Assembly (NCBI RefSeq): GCF_964204645.1 | Contig: NC_134027.1 | Location: 21,874,485 to 21,938,484 of the forward strand | Direction of reading: 5' to 3' | From: Tubulanus polymorphus | Taxonomy: Eukaryota; Nemertea; Palaeonemertea; Tubulaniformes; Tubulanidae | DNA: 64,000 nt | Shown: positions 12,201 through 27,200 of the stretch, one piece after another | Position numbering within the stretch: position 1 is the stretch's first letter | Layout of the letters: each line of letters opens with the position of its first letter | The notes under the pieces: generated by a model | The model's input: only the letters and a program-made list of their open reading frames with translations | What the model was told of the DNA's origin: nothing | Database searches by the model: none | Translations under genes and position numbers: made by a program

Positions 12201-15200
12201 GAGTTAACTGAATTTTTTTTTTTTTAAATCGAAGTACATAGTTGGAAATTCGGTTCCGGTTCATTCAAACAATCTTACATTCAGTCTGAACCGGCAAGCG
12301 ACTGACTGGGGTGAATTTTCTTGGCTGCCTAATTTAATACATCGAGATTTTGGAACGTTAACCTCTCACCACTCGATGATACTAAACAATGCTTAAACAA
12401 AGCGAAGTGAGTCACTTCCGGAACCAGTTGCAATTCACACACTATAATTTGATCCGTGCTATCATTTGGCTCCGGGCTGGTCCAATGTTTTCGGTTGGGC
12501 CATGAGGGCACGGGCCCATGGTGAGTGGGCACCTGTGTGAATGGTTGTTCTAGCCCAAATTTGACACAAAAATGCTTGTTTGATGGCGGCTGATGAATAC
12601 TGCCAGTTTAGATACGGCGTGAATAGAAATCTACCTTTTCGTAAGTTTGCTCCTTCTGATATTATTATTTTGGCAGATAATTAAGTAAATTACCAAGTTA
12701 GTGATACTAGACATTTTTCCTACGTTACAAATTCAAACATTTTTTCCTTATGCCGCTTTCATAGGCTTCTGAATCTTTTGCGCTTGCTAGAGGCCGCGAT
12801 ATCATCAAATGCTATGCATATATCACATGCCACGATGGAGACATGAAATATTAGAAGATAAAACCAATTCTGCTAGATTTCTGAAGATTGATTATTAAAA
12901 CTGTTACATCAACCACTGGTGGCCTGCAGGATAGATCGCTGCGTCGAGCAACCTTGATGTTTCATATTATTAATCATAGCTTTACCCGAGGCCATTGTCG
13001 ATAGATTGATGATAAAAAGTGTGCTCTGTTTATCTTGTAATGCACAGATATCAGTCGTGCATGCGTGGGTTGAAACACAAGGGGATGTTAGATAAGCATT
13101 GTGTGGCGGCTTCTTTAATATGTGACTGTATAAATGATGTAAAACTCGAAAAGAGAAATGTCATTAAGCAAAAATGAAACTCTGTCGTCGTCAGGATTCA
13201 AACCATTTATTGTTGTACGGAGAGCTTAGAGTAAAAAAATCATCTTGGCGAAAGTTGAATCGTAGAAATGAACTCAATCACTACAAGATCTTTACGTTAT
13301 AAAGAGGACAGATTTTTTTTCTTGTAAAAATGCGGTGGACTTGTGCTCAAAATGATTTTTAGAAATGAAAGTTGAGAAAATGCCAAGGGATTCAAGCCAT
13401 ATGCCGTGATTTATCGGGGTCGATTCGGCCGAGGCCAGATTGGTTCAGATCAGGGATGAGGCGCGAGTTATTTGGCCCCTACTTAATAAGAGTAAACCAT
13501 GTAAACCACTCACTTGATACTAGACAATGCCTAAACAATGTCAAGTAAATCACTTCTGGAACCAGTCGCATTCCAAATGCCATAATCTTAACCCTTGCTA
13601 AATTTGGAACGAGCTCAGGCTAACGTAAGTCACGGGCCCAATTTGCATGTGTGTGAACGGCTGTTCGGGGCCTCATTTGGCACCGGCCAAAAACGCTTGT
13701 GTGTTTGTGGCACTTGTGGCAATTGTTGAGCTCAGATACTACTTATTTTCTGGATTCAAACTTTCCAATCTTTTGTTGGTGGAAAACTGGACAAAAAACA
13801 GTTATGTCAGCCTCAGAGCTTTTCTTATTTTGATTTTTCTGTTGTGTACTGAAATGTGCCAGGCGTTACTGTGCGTCTTACGCTGTTGATTACTGATTGA
13901 TTTGAACAATTTCTTTGATATATCGATAAAACTTCTTACTGATAGCCTTTTTCAGAGGCTGACAGTCTTTCACACTAAAGATTCGAAACCATCAATTAAT
14001 TGTTTGGCAGAAAACTGAAAGAGACTAGGATGTCGTCACTGAATACAGCCCTTTGTTTAATGAGAGGACCAGCTACAAGATTCTTGTCAGCAGCAGATCT
14101 GCGTCAATTATTGAGTACTGGTTGATACATCAGTAATTGAATTACCTGGGAGACTTCTGCTATATAGCCTACTGTTTGCCAATACGTTCTGCTGTGGTTC
14201 TGTTTGAAACCGATACGTTCTACTGCGGTTCTGTTTGAAACCTATATGTCCTGCTGCGGTTCAGTTTGAAACCAATACGTTCAGCTGCGGTTCTGTTTGA
14301 AACTGATACATTCTGCTGCTGTGGTTCTGTTTGAAACCAGTACATCCTGCTGTGGTTCTGTTTGAGACTGATACATTCAGCTGCGGTTCTGTTTGAAACC
14401 GATACATTCTGCTGTGGTTCTCTTTGAAACCAGTACGTCCTGCTGTGGTTCTGTTTGAAACCAGTACGTCGTGCTGTGGTTCTGTTTGAAACCCATATGT
14501 CCTGCTGTGGTTCTGTTTGAGACTGATAGATTCAGCTTCGGTTCTGTTTGAAACCGATCCATTCTACTGCGGTTCTGTTTGAAACCAGTACGTCCTGCTG
14601 TGGTTCTGTTTGAAACCAGTACGTCCTGCTGTGGTTCTGTTTGAGACTGATAGATTCAACTCCGGTTCTGTTTGAAACCAATATGTTCTACTGCAGTTCT
14701 GTTTGAAACCAGTATGTCTTGCTGCGGTTTTGTTTGAAACCGATATGTTCCGCTGCGGTTCTGTTTGAAACCAATAAATTATGCCGAGAGACAATTGAAG
14801 CAAATTTTCTAATTACTTCAGGGGAAATGGTCCATTCTAAAATTCAGGACCAAACTGGACGTTTCGGTCCCACTCCGTGCGGTGGCGCCACCCCGTTGGA
14901 TTTACGCGAAGCAGCAGAACACAAACACGGCCATTCTCTCAATTTTCAATGATAGAAATCGTGTCAATTATTCAATTATTTCGGCTGTTAGGGTTTTAAG
15001 GCACAATATAAGTTGATGATGTGATATGGCGATGTTAATTAATGATAATTCCGCAGTGAAGCTAGTCACGAACGGTGCCGATTGAGTGTACAGCTGCCAA
15101 AAACACTGAAATGTGCGTAGTTGCGTAACTATTTGCAGTGAATTGCAGACGAAACATGAAGCCTTAACGGCCGTTTAAAAAAAAATTATACCAATCGCAA

Positions 15201-18200
15201 TTGTAAAATAAAAATGAGATAGAACCTAAGTTAAAATTCTGGCCATTTCTAAAATGTTATTGATTATTATTACTAATTTTTAGTCAGTGCGGAACGTTTA
15301 GTTTTCCAACAATAATGAGGGGTGGTAGGTAGTCATGCAATTCAAGTCATCATTTATTACACGTTACTTCCGTGTTGTTGAAAATCTCGCGAGTCCTGGA
15401 CTAAACTCCAATGAACAATGTGATCTGTGTGCTGGCCACCAAAATGCACACAGATCACACTACACTACCCATTACACACTCCAGTACCCACAGCTTTCAT
15501 ATATCCATCCAAATATTTAGTGGCTTTCTTCCTGGATCAGTCTTATTTGACTTATTTGGTCCGTTCTTAATCGAAATGAACTAAATTAAGACCGTTCTAA
15601 ATAATATAGTGTATGAAAGCAGCTATGTTACTTATGTACGTGCTGTTGCATTGAAGAGTACCGGTTCTGCACACGCATCCTAGTCGAAATAAAACCCCAA
15701 GGTGCAGTTTCATGAATAGTAAAAGCTTAAAATGGTCGAATTTGAATCAATGGCCTCATTGATAACCGCTTGAGTTTATTAAATCTTTTCATGAATCCGG
15801 ACCCAGTTTACATTTTGGTTGAAATTGTCGCAGGACGGTCGTAAAAATGTGGCACCAGGAACTGATGGGTTAAACCCATAACTGGAAGTAATGTCAACTT
15901 CTTTTTGTCGCCGTCGCCAGCTGCTTGTGTGATTATCTAGTTCGTAGGCATCCTCTACGCGAACAATCTGTAGTTTTCTGCCTCATTTCATCTGGCTCTC
16001 GATTAATCTTCATTAACATTCCCGTTCACCGAGTTATTTCGCACACGGGGGAATTTATTCAGCGTCGACTCCTTGTATCGTTGCATTCTTTTTAATCGCG
16101 CCTCTAATGAAGGAGCTGGATACCTGATGGAACCCATAGGTAGTTTTTCGTAGAGCTGCCCGAGTGACAAATTACCCAAATATTGATACTATCCGAGATA
16201 TTGCCATCTCTGATTGGTGGATTACACACAGATACAACTATGACTAGAACAGTTTTTATACTGCAATCTTAAAAGTAAAGGTTGACTTGGTTCACTTCCA
16301 AATGATCCAACTGAATTAGGTACCCTACTGTGGCAATTGAGGATTCCACTTATGGCAGGCGAGGATCTACCAGGTTCGCTAGTAGATAGTTGGTCGTCCA
16401 CCATTTCTTCTACATTTCAATCAAATCTAAATGAACTTTTCTCTTAAATGAATCAATCATTTATACTGGTATCTGAGTTGAAGAATGACAGTATTGTATA
16501 TATGGTGGGCGCTGTGAATGTATTGATTCGGTTGTCAAATAATCCAGTTCAAAGTTCATTGAAAATGAACTGATTTTGGCGACGGGTGACGCGATAGCTG
16601 GATATGTGTGCCCATAGTTGCCTCTGAGTTCATGTTTGAATAGACGATGACTTTAAGATACTACCTTGCATGACTCCACTAGTTAGACCGACTTATTCCA
16701 AGATGAGGCATTCCGTTGATTTCGGCTACAAGTTTTCGTTCAGAGATAACTTCTGAGCCATTTGAGCGACCTATCATTGATACTGTTTCCTAATAGCCTG
16801 TTTTGTAATGGCTGATGTTGTGCCTTATCAAATGCTTTGTCGAAATCCACCGTTGAACAGGATTCTAAGACTGTGCAGAAAACCCGTTATCGTTGCTTTG
16901 CAGCTATATTTTACCATTGTGATTATAATCATAGAACTGTAAGCGAACTTCTCTTCATTTCTATGTTATGAAGATGACAGCGGTGGTTAAAGCCAGGCAT
17001 ACGTCGGCACTTGCGACTGCCATCTACTATTCTCTGTGACTGCCAGCAACTTGTTAGTACTCAATTCTCTACAACTGCCGGCAAATCGTTGCAACTAACT
17101 TCTCTGCAACTGCCAGCGATGATCATGTCGCAAAATCCCTCAATTTATATGACTTCCAGCGATTCTTTGCGACTGCCAGTAACACATGTTGTACTCATCT
17201 TTCTGCAACATGAAGGGACTATTTTACTAGTCGCAACCAATGTATTGCCATCACCGTAGCGCATTTGCAATCAGCTGTAACTGATCGGGTTACATTGCGA
17301 GCAGTCATCAATCAGCGAACCTACACCCGCCTTAAAACGGCTATTTCAGATGTCTGGGAGTGACATTGATCAAGGTGAAAGGTGTTCGCAATCTCAGTGG
17401 GTAGGGTAAAAGAGGAGTGTTTGAAAGTAAATACTAGACGGTGTCTCGGATGACTCTGAAAATGTCTCACGAACCACATACAAGCTCTTCAGTTCCGAAC
17501 ACATTTTGTAAGCAAATATCTTCAAGGTCTCCGTTTACTTGACGTGACTTGTCACTTATGAGTGTATAATATGCACATATATTAACACAATTCAGTTGAT
17601 TCTAGTTGTCAGTATTTCGCTGTACGCCGAGTATCAATAAATGTTCTGCGTTTTGAGCAGAACCCGGGTACGAATGAATGTATATATACGTACTAACGAT
17701 AATGTATTACACGACGGAATACCAGTCACTTACTACTTGTGTTATCGATTACAGATCAAACATTCTCATACAGTTGAGCAGTTTGATGGGAGACTGATAT
17801 CCGCCCCTCGAGGCTTCTGTGTTCTGTATTCATTTCCATATATCGGTGAAACCCGCTGTTGGATGACTATTTATAAGTGAACCACACTATTCATGAACCC
17901 TCCAATCTCCATACCTCTCATCCTTTAACCATTGTATTGGTGAACCCTCTTTTCAGTGAACCCCGGAGATGTCTCATTTAAGATTTTCCCATTTCAATGA
18001 ACCCTTTAGATATCTCACTTATGAATGACCCTTCTAGTGGACCCACTAGATATCTTAATCCATCAACGCCCCGGATATCTCATTAAATGAGTGATCCATT
18101 TCAGTGAACCCTCTAGACATCTCATTATAAGCTGCGAACACACGAGAATTTTTGGCCCAAACAACTGTTTACATGGGTGCCAAATGGGCCCAAGCCTGTA

Positions 18201-21200
18201 TGGCCCAACCAAAAACGTTGAACCAGGCCCGAGCCAAATTTTAGCACAAGACAAATGATTGCGTTTGAATGTCAACTGGTACCAGATATTACACACTTCG
18301 CGTTGTTTGAGTATTGTTTAGTATCGAGTGAATGGTTTGCATGTGAGCTCACTCTCTAATTAGGCACGGGCCAAATTTGACTTGGGCTTCATCCGTGCCA
18401 ATTTGGCCCGGGCCAAATCATCTGGGTGTGATCCCTTTTCAGTTAAACCTAACAATCAAGGTCTACATGAACGACTTGCAAGCCGAAAGGGGACATTAAT
18501 TCAGTCAGTATAAAGCTTCCAGCACTTACGTTAGATTGTTTCTTATATATTTTCAGGTATGGCTAAGTTTAGCGGATAATCACATACAAAGTTTACAAGT
18601 CGATTGGGAGAAAACAACGCGATTTGCGTTCAATGAAAAAAGCAACCCGGATGACAACAAACTCGGGCGACAAATCGTCAAGGTAATGAATTGCAGCCGT
18701 GTGCGTTTTCTAAGTGACCGCGCCATTTCGGTGGTCGAACGAAATAAGCAGGGATGAGATGCTAAAAAAATGTGAACATTTCTGAAGTAAATTTTTATGC
18801 GAAATCTGAAAAAATCGGAAACAGAAAATTGCTGTTTTAGTTTTCTTTATAGGCTGTAAGTATATGTTCTTCTATCTCGGGGCTCTGCGTTGACCCTAGT
18901 TCATAGTAGATGTACATGTTCATAGTCTAGTGTCAGTAATTACAGGCCAAAATTTTTACACTGTCTTAAACATGTTTAATTATGCAATTCTTGCATAAAG
19001 CCTCGTTGAAAATGGAGAAATTGCTTTGGTATGATATGTCTTGTTTGAAAAATTCTTTTTTTGGTATGAAAAATGAAAAATTCTGTTTTTTGGTGTGAAG
19101 AAATCCGAAAAAGTGGGAAAAGACAATGTGAAGAAGTGTGAAAATTCCAGAATCTTGCATCTCATTCCTGAATGAGTGATTTACATGATAGACCCTCGAA
19201 GTTGGTAATCCTCTGTTTTGCTGTTATGTATAGCAAGTTTCCAGGGCTGGTTGACGAATGATGGTGTCGCGTGCAACACCTCCATAAAAAGCGCTGAGAA
19301 GGTTTCAGCCGTCTCATAACACAACACAACTTACTCGAAATACAGGAAAATAAATAGCAAACAAAGCGATTTTAATTCATACAAGACACTTTGAAATCTG
19401 TCGCCTAGTAATCAAATTTCTCGGCGAGTAATTGGAATAATAATATGATTTCCTGGGTATTATCGGGTTAAGTGGTTTTCGTGAGACCCCACTCCCAAAG
19501 GAAGATATAAGAGATCATTAAATCCAAATTTACTGAAGATGGCATTTACTTTGAATTATTCAGCATTTCACTGTTGCTCGTGCGGCAGTCAGTCTTTTAT
19601 TAGTCTTGATATAACGATCGCCTGGTTATGAAGAAAAATTCAACGATGCAATAAAAATGTCCGAAATTGATCGATGACGAATGGAACTAATAACAGTAAG
19701 ACAGAAGAGAAAGATGTGGTGCAGCAGCAGCGGCGGATTTTATCGGTGAATTTCGCTTTAAGTCGTTCGCGGAGAATGTCCTCTGCAGACTTCCGTTCTG
19801 ACGCGGGCGAGATTAAAATGATCGGTGTAATAAAGCGAAAGTCTATCGTGTTCACTTTCTCGTTTTCATTTTTATATTGTCCTGATCATCGGTTTCACCG
19901 CAGTGCGACCGTGTTCGTCTAAACCAGACCTGTATTTATAGCACTTTTTCATTCGTTTTTGTTCAAAAATTGAGGCGAAATTGACGGAGACTGAAGCAAA
20001 ACTTTCTTCCGTTTTAACCCATATATCATACCGGAAGCCATGAAGTGCTCCTCTTTGCATTTCACTTTCAACAAAACAAAAATTTAGGGACTCCCTCCCG
20101 AGACCCCTATTATGCGCCTCAATTACTATGCGCACCTCGCAATTTCATATAGATTACCTCCTCCCCATAGACTTGTCTGGCTATGGGCATGTAAGCCGAA
20201 GGCGCACTACAAGGCAATTACAAAGCAACCAACAGATTGTGGTTTATTATATTTTTTTATGAATCAATATGATCATTATGCCAACTGGAAGTAAAGCCTA
20301 ATGCAAACAGCAAGAATAAACTCTGCCAAGTGGAAGTAAAGCCTAATGCAAACAGCAAGCATAAACGTGAAACAGATTTTTGTTTTTGCGTTGTGATGTT
20401 TAGTTCGAAACAAGAAACAAGAAACATACGGTACCGAAATGAACCTGCCGTGCTACAATTTTGATTGAAATGTTTGTAGAAGTCGAATCGGGAAGTCCAC
20501 ATTCTACTTGCAAACCTCGAATACTGATTGAATCTGGTAAAGATAGTACATATGGAACACTAGCGCACCTAGTGGATCTACGATTGCCGAAGGCGGAATC
20601 CTCGATTGCCATTACATACTTATTTCTTTTTCAAATGTGAAAATTTAGAAGTGTGTAAATACAAAAACCATATCCTCTGACTATATAAATAGTAATATTG
20701 ACTAGGCGGAATATAAATCTAGAAATGTTTGTAGCGATAAAGATGTGATTTAGAGGAGTTTTCTTTTATCCGTGTGTGATGAAACAACGCCCTCAAGGGG
20801 CAATATTGATTTTGGATGAAATGATTTTGTATCTCCCTGGAGTTATATGAAACGTTCATTGGATTTTTAAGACACTCTCGTGAATGTTGGTCCCTCGATG
20901 GTTTTTAGAGCTATCGAATCGCGCGGTTTGCGTCGCGTTTCTTGACGGCGAAATTCTCCGCGGATTTCAAGCAAATCGGCATGAAACGACACATCGATCT
21001 TACCGAAAACTAGCAGTGCTCGGATTAACCCTTTCAGGGCCTAGTTAGACCTCTATGAAAACATTGCGGACAATTTCGCTGATTTTCACAATTGTTCGGC
21101 TATCAAGCTGTGCATAGGGCAGCCTTGTGACTGCTGGAAATATGACCATTTTCAATGACCATCGTGTCACAAAGATCAATCAATCGGCCTTGCCCTTTAG

Positions 21201-24200
21201 ATACTAGTTGCAACTAGTCGTACATGTTCTACTTGGCTCAGGACATCCTTACGACTGCTAGCAACGCGATTATCATCGACCTTTATAAACCTTGAAAACT
21301 CGGGTCGTCAGAAAAATCTGGAGAAAAATCTAGGACTTCAACAAATTTTACCAAAAACCTGGAAACATGGGAAATTTTGATAATACTATTTGCCACAATA
21401 TATTTCCATTAGTATATAACTTAATGAAAAATGAATGATGATACATAACATTTTAAACTTAGAAGTTTCTTTGATTCACTAACCAAATCACATGGAAAAA
21501 TCAGGGAAAGCTTGTATATGTAATAATAATAGTAATAATAATGTCACATTTATACATTACGCCTGTTTCACTAATAATAATGTTCACCAGCGCTTTGTAT
21601 GGTAGTAGTGCTGAATTCACAGAGCATAGGCTTTGCAGAAAAGCAAATGTTTTACTCTCTGTTTGAAAGTGTTGATTTCAGTTATATTCCGTATATTTGC
21701 GTCGAGAGAGTTCCACAGAGTTGGGTCAATACATTGGAAGCTACGTCCAACAAAGGTTTTAAGACGGTAGCGATACGTATGTACGGAAACGAGGCTGAGA
21801 TTGCGCGAACTAGTCAAACACCATCGCTGACAATTATGTCATAGTCGACCTAATCGCCAATTAGCAACCATTCGCATCAGAATCAGGATGCATCGCACAG
21901 CAACCTACGCCTCCCTTTAGCTACCTAGATACCATCTATCTGTTTAAAACGACATTGCGGTCGAAGTTGGATCCGGGCATAGCAGTGAAAAGTGATGACT
22001 GGGTGAACTTGGTTTTGGTGTTGGTTAACACGATCGTCCATCACAGGAACTTTGTTTCTGGTTAGCTCATTCATGGACCAAGTTTATATAAAATGAGGTA
22101 CCCGGGCAAACCAAATGGAGCAACAATGTACTCCCACTCAGTGTATGGTATATATTTTGATTTTTTTTATGTCTGTAAGAAAATTTGACTCAAAATTTAG
22201 TTGAAAAATAGAAGAAAGCAAAGCATGGTAATGGAGTAACCATTAGCAGTGCCAGTACCTCATTCCATGGCTCATTCTGAAATTGCAGAGAAAGGATAGA
22301 AAATTAGATATAACCTTAGTCCTAAAAATCAGAGAAAAACGGGTGGTGCCTAGGTTTTCAAAGGCAGACTATAATTATTTTTGAAAGTGCAAAAGTATCG
22401 TATCATCATAAAGATTGTTTCTTGTTTGTTATTCACAGTAATACATACAATTTCACATTTGATGAATACTGGATGTGTGGTTTATCTAAGAGATACTGCG
22501 ATAAGGAGGTTTCTGTTTCCTAGATTCCTATTTTTGTGAATCTAGGAATGAGCACATTCTACCATCTTACAAACTATTATAATGTAAATTAATGCAAACT
22601 TTTTTTCAATTTTTTTCGCTCAGGATTTACATCGGACAGGTTACAGCGGATTTAGCGGGCAGGATAACGAGGAAGACCGTGCAGTTTTAAAGAGAGTCTT
22701 ACTGGCGTACGCTCGATGGAACAAACAAGTCGGTTACTGTCAGGGGTTTAATATGCTCGCTGCTCTTATACTTGAGGTCATGGAACGCAAAGAAGACGAT
22801 GCTTTGAAGGTAGAAATCCCTACCCGACCCTTCCTATCATCAGACCTCTTCAAAAATGTAGCCCCAACCCACTTTTGAACAGTGATCGTAAACAAATGTA
22901 TATTTTCGGCCTTATTTAACTACAAAATAATTCTTTGAAAAAGATAGAATACAATCCGAAATAGTACTTCGAACTCATGAATTAAAAAGATTTTTCGTAG
23001 GCAATGCCCTCGCCAAACCAGCTCCAGTTTTCAAGGTAAACCGCTTTACCCATGGGAAATTTTTTTATTTCTTGAAAATGCTTTTCCAAGTAATCAAAAA
23101 AAGTCTTATGTCGATAGCTACACTGCTACGTAGGCAGATCAAAGGCTTCCTGAAAATTTTGGTCCTAACTGTAGCTAGTAAGTATACAAATGAAATCAAT
23201 ACTTTCTATGAACATGTTGTGCAGCACGTTACTTCATCTTTGAGTGTATTTCGGTCACTTGAGTTGCGATGGAAGCGTATGAACTCGGCGACTAGTTCAA
23301 ACAACTCCATTGTTAAATCTAATCTTCACGATTGACAGTTTTATCGAGGATTTATTTCCTTCGACTACGAGGACGGTCGTCCGGAGAATTACTGCTGCGT
23401 TAACCGCGCGCAGGCCGGCGACGATATCAAATCCAACCGTCATAGAATTTGTCGTTGTGCGGGTTATGTTCCCGAGTCGTCGGTCGTTAATTTTCTACTG
23501 ATTTAGTGCCGCAGCGACGATTATTGGATGGAGGACGACGACGACGAGCATTTCGATTCGAGCGAGAAATTGTTGAGTTTCCCTTTGAGTAAATTCTGGT
23601 CAGCTCTCTGGATACATGTAACAATCCATTAGCTGAAGAGAAATGCCATTTTAATGTCCAGAATTCAGAGTAGGTGCATCGGCATTTACAGCATCTTTTT
23701 AGAATTAGCTTCTTCAGGCAAATACTCTAAATGCCATCCGTCACTATCTATTTCAAACGGCTGCTTTTCCTACGGCAACTACTTTAAGATCTTTACAAAA
23801 ATCGTTACTTATCCTACAGTCTTTATCGGAGCTAATCCGAACTTGGTATTGATGGCAAGGCTTACCATTCTTATTAAAATCCCTATTTTTCCGACAGTTT
23901 TTATTGGATCTTTTCCAACCTTGGCATTGATGTGCTTTAGGGCAACCCCGGATTAGAATTAGCGGTTTTCATTTTGCATAAATTTTGAAAGTAGGACTCG
24001 GTTCCGAGGACGTTCAGTTCCAAGATTTGGGACTTAAAATAAGCCATATCTGACTTCATTTTTATCCTATCTACAAACTGGAAAGAAATTGTAGTCTGAA
24101 GATTTTCATGTGATTAGCAGCAGTTATAGACGTTCGAAGGGCGTGTCCGAATCAGACAATATCTGAAACATGTTACTGATATTTGACCCTAGTCACGGCA

Positions 24201-27200
24201 TCGATTTACTAGACAATATCTATATACACTCAGTGACAGTATTCAGCTTATATTAGTCCAGACCATCCTTCCCGGCAGGGATTTAATGGCATCGCTTCAG
24301 CCACCAGGGCACGAAACCCCGCCATTCTAGACCAGGTGCGCAGGTACATGCGCAGATTGCCACAAAAAAAAACTGGCGGCACCAATCAATGCCTATTGTA
24401 TAATCACTGAGGCAAATTTCAGTGGAAAAACCTAAAAAAGCTAAAATAAAACTGAATTTCTGATTGGCTATTAATGACATCATCTAAGCTACGCATGTAG
24501 CTGCGCACTCATCTTGCTACGCATGTAGATGCTACGCATGTAGATGCCATCGGGTTTGAATCCCTTCCTGGGGAGGATGAGTTTAGGATTTCGAAAAGAA
24601 TTTTACTTTTGCAAAATACTAAGGACTGCGTATGTACTGTTAAATAGCTTGATTTATACTTATTCGTAGAATGACCATTTTTCTTTTAAATTGCAGGTGA
24701 TGATATTTCTGATTGACGATGTTTTGCCGGAGAGTTACTTCGCGAACAATCTCCGAGCGTTATCCGTAGATATGGCTGTATTTAGAGATCTGCTGCGCAT
24801 TCAGCTGCCCGATTTATCTCGTCATTTAGACGACCTGCAAGCGCGAGCCCGCGATCACACTGGTATGTTGATTCACTTATAGAGGGCACCACCTGTGCCT
24901 GTGCATATCATCATCGTTCATCTGCTGGGGTTCGAACCTGTTGGCATCACAAGATCCTGTCAGAGCACAAACCCCAAGCCCCCCCCCCCCCCAGTTATTT
25001 TCTCATATAGCTTTAATTTCATTATTAGCCAATCAGAAATCAAGTTTCATTTTAGCCCAGGTTATTCGAAACATGAATTTTCATAAGCAATTATACAAGT
25101 TAATTCTTATGACTCGCATATCTGTGGGTTTAAATTTCTATTTTGGATATGATAAGCACAGAGCTGCCAACTGTTCCTGATTTCAAGTATTTGTTACTGT
25201 TTCATAACGAGAAATCTTAATTTGATATGTTTGATGCATACAGAAATATGAAAGATGTTACTGAGGGTCTGACTTATGATTACTGATCGATGAGTTTCTT
25301 TCATATTTCGACGAAATATTACTGAAAGAAATTCTATTTGTTACTGATAGCACTTATCAGAGGTTGGCAGCCCTGTAAGCAGGGTGGCAGGTTAAGTTAG
25401 AGAAAAGAACTAACACATTAGGGAAGCAAACAGGTTCGAATGCCGGAAAATGAAAGTACATTTTAAATTTCTGTTTGAATAGTCAGTTCAATCTGAATAG
25501 TGCCAGCTCTGTGCATTGCTGCTTTGCAGCTATGTTTAATTTATTGTTTTGCGTTTTTTTAGGTGCTGACTATGAACCTCCGTTGACGAATGTATTTACG
25601 ATGCAATGGTTTCTCACATTGTTCGCTACGTGTCTTCCTAAACAAACAGTTCTTAGGGTGTGGGACTCGGTATTTTTAGAAGGCTCAGAAATTTTGCTGC
25701 GGACAGCTATCGTAATCTGGGATAAACTGACTCAGTAAGTACCTTCCTTTATTACCATGGAACAATACGCCTCCCGTATAATATTCATTGAGTTCTATTT
25801 TTATTGAGAGAGGGCAGCACTTAGTGAAACAGTAAACTCTGAGTAACTAGCTATAAACGCGTTGCGAGGCAGACGCAGTAAATACACTGCAATGTGATGT
25901 TTGAATACATCAATCGAATTATAGGCTAGGAGAGTATGAGCACTGACATGGTGCACCAGAAATCCCTTGAACGTGATACCTAGGATCCGGCTGGCAGTTG
26001 CTAGCTAAAATTTTACTCTAGATTAAAAATTTGTGGATTTGTTTCATTAATTTGCTCTTATCTCGATATTTCATTGTTGAAGAGGGTCCTGACCTCTGGC
26101 ATTATTGGCCAATAAGGTCAAGAGTATTTCAGAGCTATAAACTCTGCAAGCATTCTCAAATAAATCCGTACATCTGCAAAGGCTTAAGGCCTGTTAATGC
26201 ACCAAAGTGTCTTATATGTTCTGGCACAGGACACCCAAACCTCCGGCTTTTTCAGTGTGGCTCACTGTTCTGTTTTGGAGGACTTTTGATTATTGCCTCT
26301 GTTATTGGGAAAATAGTGTCTCCTTAGATCTGCCCAGACTGCGGTTTATGCCGTCTAGTATGATGACCCAGTTTCCCACCACCAGTAGTCTTGTCTTAAA
26401 AATTAATTCACTGTCGAACATTGAAATTGGAGATTCAAATATCTTGGTGAATCAATCTGTTCCCTGTGACCTGTCATTCAATGCTTTTTAATGATCTATT
26501 GTTGTATTCACTTTTATAGACGGATAATGAGCGTTGAAAGCGCTGATAATTTCTATTCTACGATGGGCTTCCTTACTCAGGACATGTTAGATAGTAGAAT
26601 GTTCGATGCCGATGACATTATCAAGGTAATTGTGAAAAATTGATCTTTCTGGCAACCCTTGTACAATTTCTCAGTTTAATAAAACTCAAGGGTAATGAGG
26701 GCAATACGTGTAGCTGTGTGGAACATGAGCTGCACTTCGTCCTCACGCGAAGCGAATTCAGAAATCTTTGAATTATTTTTGAATTCAGAAATCTTTGAAT
26801 TTTCCAATGATATAAGCAGTGAACCGGAATTGATACATTTGGGGAAGTATGATAAATTAGGGTTTGAATATCATATGCAATTAGATAATTATATATGTAT
26901 ATTACGGTACTGTTTTCCTGTGCTTTAGAAATCCTTTAAAATTTTTTCTTTGTTACTGCATTAATTGTTTTCTGCTGATTTGTTGTTTCATCGACGATCA
27001 TGTCATTTAAAAATGATGATTAGAAAACTTAAACTTTCAAATTCTAAGGGTTAGGTCGAAACGGGGGTATCCTTGCTTGCCGTATTGCAATGGGCAGTCG
27101 TGATTCTTTTCGTTTTCATTTCTTTCAATCAGGCCGTATACAGTATCGCGGCGTTCCCGATGCCGCAAATTCGTGAACTCAGAGAGAAATACACGTACGA

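Larger units (their letters stand above)
6424..18556 (+). other. Intron after the first TBC1D30 exon in the window
   Basis: Holds MITE copies, the 48/60-bp and 31-bp arrays and a SINE head. The rest (for example 9290-9980, 12600-13390, 15000-16980) shows no convincing exon or repeat. The 8380-8450 stretch has a two-copy 33-bp direct repeat in a CpG-rich patch. Confidence 0.7.

Noticed and set aside
14377-14803. Minus-strand repeat protein
   Set aside because: Frames arise from a 31-bp satellite without stops; there is no conserved start or splice context.
22517-22548. 11-bp perfect hairpin TTCCTAGATTC/GAATCTAGGAA
   Set aside because: Short, single, in AT-rich intron; expected by chance at this scale.
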